Below are positions 1 through 5,886 of a stretch of DNA of 7,386 bases, piece after piece. The first letter of the stretch is position 1. Each line of letters starts with the position of its first letter. Both the position numbers and the translations under genes were made by a program. The stretch is from Myxococcales bacterium. GTDB lineage: Bacteria > Myxococcota_A > UBA9160 > SMWR01. The notes under the pieces are model-generated. The model made no database searches, had not been told where the DNA came from, and worked only from the letters and a program-made list of their open reading frames with translations. The stretch lies in assembly GCA_022572485.1 (NCBI GenBank), contig JACZVU010000133.1, forward strand, positions 1-7,386, given 5' to 3'.

Positions 1-4
1 GAAG

Positions 5-10
5 CTCCTG
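5..10 (-). promoter_or_regulatory. Shine-Dalgarno site just downstream of lipA, for a gene beyond the left edge
   Basis: On the minus strand the lipA TAA stop is followed by GGCCAGGAGCTTC and then the window ends. CAGGAG is a strong Shine-Dalgarno match, so a start codon is expected within a few bases outside the window. This would make lipA the upstream partner of a closely spaced gene in the same operon. Lipoate or 2-oxoacid-dehydrogenase genes are common partners, but the identity of this one cannot be seen. Confidence 0.45.
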
Positions 11-13
11 GCC

Positions 14-955
14 TTAAGCCGGGCCGCCGAGCGCGCTTTCGCGCGCTGCGACGAGCCGCTGAAAATCTTCGTCGGCGTGGTAAGAGGAACGCGTCAGCGG
101 AGACGAGGAAACCATCAAGAAGCCCTTTGCCCGCGCAGCGCGCGCGTAGTCGTCAAACTCTTCGGGCGTAACGTAGCGGTGCATCGGAAGGTGCTTCTGT
201 GTGGGACGCAAGTATTGACCGATCGTGATGAAGTCGACGTCGGCTTCGCGCAGATCGTCCATCACGGAGATGACTTCGTCGGATGTCTCGCCGAGTCCGA
301 GCATGATCCCGGATTTGGTAAAGATCTCGGGCATCATCTCCTTGACCCGCCGCAGTAGATCCAACGAGTGACGGTAATCGGCGCCCAGACGGGCAATCCG
401 GTACAGCCGCGGTGTAGTTTCCAGATTGTGGTTGTAAACGTCCGGGCGGGCTGCGGCGACCCGCTCGATCGCTCCAGTCTTGCGGAGAAAATCAGGCGTG
501 AGGACCTCAATGGTCGTGGCCGGTGATGTGGCCCGAATTTCCTGGATGCACCGCTCGAATTGTTCGGCACCGCCATCGGAAAGGTCGTCGCGGTCGACCG
601 ATGTGATCACGACGTGGCGAAGGCCCAGAGCCGTGACCGCGCGGGCCAGGCGCGCCGGCTCTTCTCGATCGAGAGGGTCGGGCCTGCCTGTCTTGACGTT
701 GCAAAATCCGCATTTTCGGGTGCAGACGCTGCCGAGAATCATGACCGTCACGTGCTTTGCCGACCAGCACTCGCCGATATTCGGACATGCAGCCTCTTCG
801 CAAACCGTGTTGAGTTGGAGGGCGCGCATGAGTTCGCGGGTTTCGCGATAGCTGGAGGAGTTCGAAGCCGCTCGGACCCGGATCCACGGCGGGCGCCGCT
901 GAGCACGCCGGCTGACATTGGTTCCCAGCTGAATCTGAAGCAAGTCTCGAGACAT
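14..955 (-). CDS. lipA: Lipoyl synthase (radical SAM)
   Basis: LipA inserts two sulfur atoms into protein-bound octanoyl groups, making the lipoyl cofactor of pyruvate and 2-oxoglutarate dehydrogenases and the glycine cleavage H protein. It is a cytosolic enzyme with two 4Fe-4S clusters. Numbered from the chosen start (313 aa), the auxiliary-cluster motif CX4CX5C is Cys52, Cys57, Cys63, and the radical-SAM CX3CX2C is Cys78, Cys82, Cys85. The C-terminal RSSYHAD motif (from Arg289) supplies the conserved serine ligand of the auxiliary cluster. All catalytic signatures are intact and the length is normal for the family. I chose the ATG at 955 because GGAGGGG lies about 11 bases upstream. An in-frame GTG at 982 would add nine residues (MSHGGDSLA) but has no visible ribosome binding site and would absorb that Shine-Dalgarno. 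About 300 bases separate it from parC, so it probably has its own promoter. Confidence 0.96.
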   Translation of the reverse strand: MSRDLLQIQLGTNVSRRAQRRPPWIRVRAASNSSSYRETRELMRALQLNTVCEEAACPNIGECWSAKHVTVMILGSVCTRKCGFCNVKTGRPDPLDREEPARLARAVTALGLRHVVITSVDRDDLSDGGAEQFERCIQEIRATSPATTIEVLTPDFLRKTGAIERVAAARPDVYNHNLETTPRLYRIARLGADYRHSLDLLRRVKEMMPEIFTKSGIMLGLGETSDEVISVMDDLREADVDFITIGQYLRPTQKHLPMHRYVTPEEFDDYARAARAKGFLMVSSSPLTRSSYHADEDFQRLVAARESALGGPA

Positions 956-1257
956 CGCCAGTGAGTCCCCTCCGTGCGACACGCGACCCCATTAGAGTAT
1001 TCCAAAGCCATTGGAATCCCCAGTTCTCGACCGGAATCCAGGGCTTTGGCCCCACCCACACAGCGGTTCGGCTCCGCCAAACAAAGTGTTGTTATGCTCG
1101 GGGCCTCCCCCATTGCCCGCGCCGCTGTGGAGTGCCAGCTGCGTATCGGCGTGCAGCCCGGAAATCAGGAGGCATGAGCGATGCCCACAACGCGCCATGG
1201 GAGGGAAGAGCAGTTGTGGCGAATGCTGCCGATTGCAGGTTGGGCGTTGCCGGGTCT
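956..1257. other. Non-coding stretch between parC and lipA
   Basis: No convincing protein gene is seen here. Several open frames cross it on both strands but lack good starts, conserved motifs or coding-like composition. It should hold the lipA promoter and leader (minus strand) and any terminator for the parE-parC operon. Visible structure: a 7-bp perfect dyad at 999-1017, a GTTCGGC/GCCAAAC hairpin at 1066-1082 with a 3-nt loop but no T run, and a plus-strand AGGAGG at 1167-1172 placed 8 nt before an ATG that opens only a 26-codon frame. None of these is decisive. Confidence 0.6.
999..1017. repeat. 7-bp inverted repeat upstream of lipA
   Basis: ATTCCAA and TTGGAAT form a perfect 7-bp dyad around the 5-nt centre AGCCA. 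The near edge lies about 44 bases upstream of the chosen lipA start. On the minus strand it directly precedes TACTCT, a possible -10 element, so it would sit where a promoter spacer or operator lies. No good -35 hexamer is present, so the promoter assignment is weak. It could be a regulator site or a chance palindrome. Confidence 0.35.
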
Positions 1258-3237
1258 CTAGAACAGTGATGATTGACGCGAGGCTTTCATTTGCTTGCGC
1301 CCGTGGGCTGTTGCCTTTGGCTTGGCGGTCGAGCGCCGCTGGTATTGGACGCTCTTGACCGGTTTCAGAGCCAGCCGAACGCCTCGCGCGGTCGTTCCGG
1401 TTCGTTCGAGCTTCGCAAGGTCGAAGTGGCCCGTTTTGACACGTTGACGTGGTGCCGGCGCGAATTTGAAGGTGAGCACGCCCGCCTCAGTGGGTGCCAA
1501 CAGCAGGTCGATCTTGCCTGCCTTTTCTTTGATGAGCTGGTACTCGCGGTTTCGAATGAACTTTTCGATCCGGATTCGCTTGCCGTAGAGGATCTTCGCG
1601 CGGTCGCGATAGACCACGGTGAATTCCGCGCCCCGATCGGGATCGAAAATTTCGCAGTGGATCAGTCGGCCGGTAAGGAGAATCTTTTCGGCTGGTGTCA
1701 TGACCCGATAGCTGCCGTCGCTTGAGATCCCGAGAATCAGATCGTATTCGCCAACCGTAAGGGTGGGCTTTGCGGCCTTCACGGTCGAGCCGAAGAATCC
1801 CGTCTTGCGATCGTAGCTGAGCTTGATCGTTTGCTCGGAAACCGCCTTCTTGTCGATCGCATCGAAGCGAGACGTCGTGGTTCGGCGTGGAAAGCCCTTC
1901 CCATAGCGTTTGATGAAGCCCTCGATGGTTTCGATCACTGTACGCGTCAGGTGTTTTAGCTTTGCGGCGACCACAATGAGTTTTTCGTCGATCCCCTCGA
2001 TCTCGCCACGGTTTTTTGCTTTGTCGTAGGCGGAGATGCGCCGAATCCTCAGAGCCAGCAGGTTGGTGATGTCATCGTCGACGAGCGGGCGCAGGAGGGG
2101 GCCCACGTACTCTTGCATTCCGCTCGCGACTTTATCGCGGACAGCGCGATCGGTCTTGGCGGTTTCGATCCGGCGGTAGATCTTGTGCTCGACGAAGAGG
2201 GCCTCGAGGGTCAGCCAGTGTTTGCGGTCGAGTAGCTGCTTCTGCTCCCACTCGAGTTCGGCGAGAATCTGTTCTCGCAGATTTTCGGTGAGTTCGTGAA
2301 GAACCTCTGCCACCGACAACTGGACGGGGCGCCGATCGCGAATCAAGATGATGTTCGAAGTCACCGAAACGCTGCAACCCGTGTAGGCATAGAGTTGCGG
2401 GGTGACTTCGTCGGCGGTCGCTCCCCGCGAGAGCACGAGCTCGATCTCCGCCTTGTCCGTCGTGTAATCGTGGATCGTTGCGATTTTGACGCGACCTTTT
2501 TGCACCGCGGCTTCGATCGATGCGATCAGGCTTTCCGTTGTCGTCGTGTAGGCGAGTTCACTGATGACGATGCGCTTGGGATCGGGTGATCGGAGTCGGG
2601 CCCGAATCTCGACCCTGCCTCGGCCGTCGTCGTATTCTGAAACATCCGCAATGCCGCCTTGGGGAAAATCGGGTTCGAGTTCGATCTTCTTGTTGTGGAG
2701 GATGTCGATTTGCGCCTCCCAGAGTTCCAGCAGATTGTGGGGCAGGATCCGAGTCGCCATTCCGACCGCGATGCCTTCGGACCCGAGCATCAACGCGATC
2801 GGAAGTTTGGCAGGCAGGAAGACGGGCTCCCGATTGCGGCCGTCGTAGCTGGGCCGGAATTCGGTGAGGTTTTCGTTGAAGATCGTCTCCAAAGCGAGCG
2901 GTGTGAGGCGGCATTCGATGTAGCGCGGTGCAGCAGCAGGGTGGCCAGTCAGGAGGCTGCCGAAATTCCCCTGCTTATCGATGAAGTAGTCCTTGTTGGC
3001 CAACACGATCAGCGCATCTCCGATTGCTGCATCACCATGGGGGTGCAGCTTCATGGTGTCTCCCACCACGTTGGCGACCTTGTGGTAGCGGCCGTCGTGC
3101 ATTTCGAAAAGGGTGTGGAGAATCCGGCGCTGGACGGGCTTTAGGCCGTCTCGGAGATCGGGAATGGCCCGATCCAAAATCGAGTAACTCGCGTAGTCGA
3201 TGAAATTGCGCTTCATCAGGTCTTGAAGCTGAGGCAT
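1258..3237 (-). CDS. parC: DNA topoisomerase IV subunit A (ParC-type, compact)
   Basis: This is the DNA breakage-reunion subunit of a type IIA topoisomerase, which forms an A2B2 complex with the ParE encoded just upstream to decatenate and relax DNA. In the 659 aa, the winged-helix/tower core begins at residue 1, the helix motif HPHGDAAIGD lies at 65-74, and the catalytic Arg105-Tyr106 pair lies in PRYIECRL. A coiled-coil and tower region runs to about 450. The C-terminal part (about 480-630) is a reduced beta-pinwheel with an ARGVRL blade remnant at 617-622 and no GyrA box, which favours a topoisomerase IV-like decatenase over a supercoiling gyrase. It is shorter than E. coli ParC (about 750 aa). 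The position matching quinolone-contact Ser83 of GyrA is Ala70. The basic tail ends in QSSLF. Translation is probably coupled to parE, because the AGGA Shine-Dalgarno overlaps the parE stop. Gyrase A-like annotation is possible; the type IIA A-subunit family is certain. Confidence 0.93.
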   Translation of the reverse strand: MPQLQDLMKRNFIDYASYSILDRAIPDLRDGLKPVQRRILHTLFEMHDGRYHKVANVVGDTMKLHPHGDAAIGDALIVLANKDYFIDKQGNFGSLLTGHPAAAPRYIECRLTPLALETIFNENLTEFRPSYDGRNREPVFLPAKLPIALMLGSEGIAVGMATRILPHNLLELWEAQIDILHNKKIELEPDFPQGGIADVSEYDDGRGRVEIRARLRSPDPKRIVISELAYTTTTESLIASIEAAVQKGRVKIATIHDYTTDKAEIELVLSRGATADEVTPQLYAYTGCSVSVTSNIILIRDRRPVQLSVAEVLHELTENLREQILAELEWEQKQLLDRKHWLTLEALFVEHKIYRRIETAKTDRAVRDKVASGMQEYVGPLLRPLVDDDITNLLALRIRRISAYDKAKNRGEIEGIDEKLIVVAAKLKHLTRTVIETIEGFIKRYGKGFPRRTTTSRFDAIDKKAVSEQTIKLSYDRKTGFFGSTVKAAKPTLTVGEYDLILGISSDGSYRVMTPAEKILLTGRLIHCEIFDPDRGAEFTVVYRDRAKILYGKRIRIEKFIRNREYQLIKEKAGKIDLLLAPTEAGVLTFKFAPAPRQRVKTGHFDLAKLERTGTTARGVRLALKPVKSVQYQRRSTAKPKATAHGRKQMKASRQSSLF

Positions 3238-3243
3238 CCCGGG

Positions 3244-3249
3244 TTCCTA
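3244..3249 (-). promoter_or_regulatory. parC ribosome binding site overlapping the parE stop
   Basis: On the minus strand the junction reads TAGGAACCCGGGATG: the parE TAG stop shares its AG with an AGGA Shine-Dalgarno, with 7 bases before the parC ATG. This arrangement favours translational coupling and matched output of the two subunits. The overlap is seen directly; the coupling is inferred. Confidence 0.7.
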
Positions 3250-5064
3250 GATCACTTCGGTCGCGAGGTTGTCGATGATGAACTGCTTGCGATCGGGCGT
3301 GTTGCGCCCCATGAAGAAATCGAGGCACTGGTTGACTTCAGCGAAGTTGTGAATCATCACGGGTAAAATCTGCATGTCGCTGGAAATGAAGGGCGCAAAC
3401 TCGTGGGGGCTGATCTCCCCCAATCCCTTGAAACGAGTCGTCTCTGCTCCGCGCAAGGCCTCGAGGGCTTCGTCCCGCTCGGCCTCGGTGTAGCAGTAGC
3501 GGGTCTCCTTCTTGTTACGCACCCGAAAGAGCGGCGTTTCGAGGAAGTAGAGGTGGCCCTTGACGACCAGCTCCTCGAAGTAGCGCAGAAAGTAGGTGAG
3601 CAGCAGGTTGCGGATGTGCATGCCATCGACATCTGCGTCGGCCGCGATCACGACCCGGTTGTAGCGCAGTCCTTCGAGGCCATCTTCGATCCCGAGTGCT
3701 TTCATCAGATTGTAGAGTTCTTCGTTCTTATAGATGGCGTCGCGCTTGAGGCCGTGGCAGTTCAGCGGCTTGCCGCGCAGTGCGAAGATGGCCTGAGTGT
3801 AGACATCCCGGCTTTGCACCATGACACCCGCTGCAGAATTTCCCTCGGTGATGAAGAGCGTTGTCTCTTCGCGCCGCTTGGCTCGGGGTTGGTTGTAGTG
3901 AAACTTGCAGTCCGTGAGTTTCGGAATCCGAATCGCAATTTTCCGGGCGCGTTCGCGGGCGTCCTTCTTGATGACTGCGAGCTCTTTGCGGATCCTTTCA
4001 TTGGCTTTGATCTTTTCGAGCAGGGACTCTGCGGCCTTGGGGTTTTTGTGGAGCCAGAGAACCAGCTGCTCCTTGACGGCGGACGCGATCCATCGGCGTA
4101 CCTCGGTCGTTCCCAGTTTGTTCTTGGTCTGACTGTCGAACACGGGATCCTGGAGGCGAATGCTGATAGCGCCCACAATTCCATCCCGCACGTCATCTCC
4201 GGAAAAACTCTGGTTGGCAAACTCGTTGACGCCCTTCAGGATTCCCTCGCGAAAGGCCGCCTGGTGGGTGCCGCCATCGTTGGTGTACTGGCCGTTCACG
4301 AAGCTGAAGTAGGTCTCGCCGTAGTTGTGGGTGTGGGTGAACGCGAATTCGAGTCGCTCCTGACGATTGTGGATGACGTCGTAGAGGGGCGGTTCGTCGC
4401 CGATCTCGTGCCCGAGCAGATCCGCGAGCCCGTCGGTGCTGTAAAAGCGCCGGCCGTTGTAGATGATGTTCAGGCCCGCATTTAGATAGGCGTAGTAGCG
4501 AAGGCGGTTTTCGATGAACTCTTCGTTCCAGGTGAAGGTGTCGAAGATCTCGCGATCTGGTGTGAAGCGGATCAGGGTGCCCGTCCGAGTTTCGACGTCG
4601 CGGCCCTTTTTCTCCTCCCGGAGCACGCCGCGCTCGAATCGGGCGGTGCGATAGCGGCCCTCGCGCCAACTGCTGGCCTCGAAGTCGACCGAAAGTGCGT
4701 TGACGGCTTTGGTACCGATCCCGTTCAGTCCAACGGAGAATTGAAAGACGTCGTCGTTGTACTTCCCACCGGTGTTGATCCGGCTGACACAGTCGACCAG
4801 TTTGCCCAAAGGAATCCCGCGGCCGAAATCGCGTACATTGATTTCGTCTCCATCGCGATCGATTTCAATCGTCTTGCCTTCACCCATGATGAATTCGTCG
4901 ATTGCGTTGTCGATCACCTCTTTGAGCATGACGTAGATGCCATCGAGGGGATTGCTGCCATCTCCGAGGCGGCCGATGTACATTCCGCTGCGCAGGCGGA
5001 TGTGCTCTAGTGCGTCGAGCGTCTGGATCGCGCTCTCGTCGTAGGCGATTCGCCGGGAAGCCAT
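3247..5064 (-). CDS. parE: DNA topoisomerase IV subunit B (ParE-type ATPase)
   Basis: This is the ATPase/TOPRIM subunit of the type IIA topoisomerase, partner of the ParC encoded 9 bases downstream. Numbered from the chosen start (605 aa), the GHKL ATP site shows Glu49 and Asn53 in EVIDNAIDE, DFGRGIP at 79-85 and GLNGIGTKAVN at 112-122. The transducer QTK loop is at 312-314. The TOPRIM domain has Glu407 in EGNSAAG and Asp476, Asp478, Asp480 in DADVDG. RFKGLGE at 544-550 marks the C-terminal domain. There is no long GyrB-type TOPRIM insert. The frame is open upstream to 5316, but that stretch is low-complexity and unlike the family; homologues begin close to the YDESAIQTL segment, so the ATG at 5064 is preferred, despite only a weak purine-rich site (GGAAAA or GAGA) before it. 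The usual RPGMYIG motif reads RSGMYIG here (Ser27). A GyrB label cannot be excluded from sequence alone. Confidence 0.94.
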   Translation of the reverse strand: MASRRIAYDESAIQTLDALEHIRLRSGMYIGRLGDGSNPLDGIYVMLKEVIDNAIDEFIMGEGKTIEIDRDGDEINVRDFGRGIPLGKLVDCVSRINTGGKYNDDVFQFSVGLNGIGTKAVNALSVDFEASSWREGRYRTARFERGVLREEKKGRDVETRTGTLIRFTPDREIFDTFTWNEEFIENRLRYYAYLNAGLNIIYNGRRFYSTDGLADLLGHEIGDEPPLYDVIHNRQERLEFAFTHTHNYGETYFSFVNGQYTNDGGTHQAAFREGILKGVNEFANQSFSGDDVRDGIVGAISIRLQDPVFDSQTKNKLGTTEVRRWIASAVKEQLVLWLHKNPKAAESLLEKIKANERIRKELAVIKKDARERARKIAIRIPKLTDCKFHYNQPRAKRREETTLFITEGNSAAGVMVQSRDVYTQAIFALRGKPLNCHGLKRDAIYKNEELYNLMKALGIEDGLEGLRYNRVVIAADADVDGMHIRNLLLTYFLRYFEELVVKGHLYFLETPLFRVRNKKETRYCYTEAERDEALEALRGAETTRFKGLGEISPHEFAPFISSDMQILPVMIHNFAEVNQCLDFFMGRNTPDRKQFIIDNLATEVI

Positions 5065-5382
5065 GGTCTCGCAATTTTCCAATGGGAGGGGATGCGCGAA
5101 AGGTGGAGGATTTGGCGAAATCGTCAAGAGCGCGGCTGTGGGTTTGTCGAGGCGTGGTGGAGCAGGGCTCCTTCGGCCGCCAACTCCCCGCCAGGCCCGT
5201 GCGGGCGACGTAGACGAGGCCTCTCCACGCCGCGGTGGTCCGTGGGTCGATCGGGTATTCGAGCGGCACCCATCCAAGCTGTACCGAGATCGATGGTCGG
5301 TGATGGCTTGCTCCATTGCGCCTGGCGCGCGAGTTTATCACTCTCCGACGTGGCGTTGATTTCGGAGGTGGAGGGAACTCGG
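5065..5382. other. Divergent intergenic region between parE and zapG
   Basis: This region lies between two start codons and should contain promoters for both genes. On the minus strand, TTGACG (plus 5122-5127) resembles a -35 element about 60 bases before parE, but no acceptable -10 follows at 16-18 bases. On the plus strand, the AT-rich GTTTATC at 5333-5339 is a possible -10-like segment before zapG without a matching -35. Small dyads are ACCGA/TCGGT at 5283-5301, surrounding ATCGAT, and GCCCG/CGGGC at 5195-5206. No coding potential beyond extensions of the flanking frames is supported. Confidence 0.55.
5364..5375 (+). promoter_or_regulatory. Double Shine-Dalgarno deciding the zapG start
   Basis: GGAGGT at 5364-5369 is followed immediately by GGAGGG at 5370-5375. 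The second lies 7 bases before the ATG at 5383. This fixes the start at 5383 rather than at upstream codons in the same frame, whose translation (Arg/Trp/Pro-rich) does not resemble the family. Confidence 0.8.
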
Positions 5383-5871
5383 ATGGATCCGGATCTGCTT
5401 GGATACGTCGTAGCCGCGGGGGTTGCGGTGGCCGTCGCAGCGTTCTTCGCTGGACGTGTGACCGGCGGGAGTGCGATCCGTCGACGCGAGTTGGAAGAGC
5501 AACTGGCGAAGGCGGACGAAGAGCGCTCTCGCCTCGTGGCGGAAGTGGAGGATCTTCTCGAGCGACTTCGGGTGGCTCGGGAAGAGCACGCGGCCTATCG
5601 GTTGAGCGTCGTGGATCACTTCTCGGAGACTTCGGATCTTCTGCGCAATCTGACGGTTCAGTATCGATCCGTATACGAACATCTCACGAAGGGTGCGAGT
5701 ACGTTGTGTCCCGAAGGATTCGTGGGGCTCACAGAGGGGCTCCCGGTTCCCGAGATTGCGGAGCCATCGGCGGAACCGGAGCGCGAGCACGAAGCTGAAC
5801 CCTTCGAGTCAATGGAGCCTGGTGCTGTGAATGGTGGCTCCGGCAGAAAGGCGCCGCCGCCCTCCGCCTAG
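5383..5871 (+). CDS. zapG: YhcB/ZapG family (DUF1043) inner-membrane coiled-coil protein
   Basis: This 162-aa protein has one N-terminal membrane segment (about residues 5-24, Ala/Val-rich), a charged helix predicted as coiled coil (about 32-72), and a conserved block at 75-111. In that block DHF, LL, QYRSVYEHL and LCPE line up with the SHF, LL, DYRQLYQHM and LLPE positions I recall from E. coli YhcB. The tail (about 120-162) is Pro/Glu-rich and probably disordered. It is somewhat longer than E. coli YhcB (about 130 aa). YhcB/ZapG is known in gammaproteobacteria as an inner-membrane protein tied to the divisome and to envelope biogenesis; its biochemical role is unsettled. It is transcribed divergently from parE and converges on the PilZ gene with 15 bases between stops. 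Family assignment rests on recalled motif similarity, and function here is inferred. Confidence 0.85.
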   Translation: MDPDLLGYVVAAGVAVAVAAFFAGRVTGGSAIRRRELEEQLAKADEERSRLVAEVEDLLERLRVAREEHAAYRLSVVDHFSETSDLLRNLTVQYRSVYEHLTKGASTLCPEGFVGLTEGLPVPEIAEPSAEPEREHEAEPFESMEPGAVNGGSGRKAPPPSA

Positions 5872-5884
5872 CGCGCCTTTTGCC
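5842..5884. terminator. Hairpin between convergent zapG and PilZ genes (possible bidirectional terminator)
   Basis: The left arm 5842-5854 (GGCAGAAAGGCGC) pairs with the right arm 5873-5884 (GCGCCTTTTGCC) over 12 bp with one bulged G at 5846. The loop is 18 nt. A GC core (GGCGC/GCGCC) is flanked by an A tract on one side and TTTT on the other, so either strand shows a GC stem followed by Ts, as expected for a bidirectional intrinsic terminator between convergent genes. Weak points are the short GC core, the large loop and the short T tract. It overlaps the last codons and stop of zapG. Confidence 0.45.
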
Positions 5885-5886
5885 AC

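Noticed and set aside
1066..1082. GTTCGGC-TCC-GCCAAAC hairpin as parC terminator
   Set aside because: On the minus strand it forms a 7-bp stem with one G-U pair, but no T run follows and it lies about 175 bases past the stop.
507..1113. Alternative minus-strand open frames overlapping lipA (507-1061 and 748-1113)
   Set aside because: They are frame-shifted shadows of lipA, whose own frame has all cluster-binding motifs.
1185..1219. CCACAAC/GTTGTGG inverted repeat downstream of parC
   Set aside because: The 7-bp arms are separated by 21 bases with no T tract, so a terminator or operator role is not supported.
961..1269. 102-codon plus-strand open frame between lipA and parC
   Set aside because: Its start lies inside the lipA leader, its composition is not gene-like, it overlaps the parC end, and no family resemblance is seen.
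3403..4485. A 360-codon plus-strand open frame opposite parE
   Set aside because: It lies wholly antisense to a gene with every ParE motif intact. Long antisense frames are expected in GC-rich genes with biased codons, and the product has no recognisable motif.
5065..5316. 84-residue N-terminal extension of ParE from an upstream start
   Set aside because: The extension is Arg/Pro/Ser-rich, unlike the family, and occupies the divergent promoter region. The ATG at 5064 places the first conserved segment at the expected distance.
5304..5319. Sigma-54-like TGGC...TTGC upstream of zapG
   Set aside because: The GG-to-GC spacing is 11 bases, not the strict 10, and the -24 element lacks the CAC extension.
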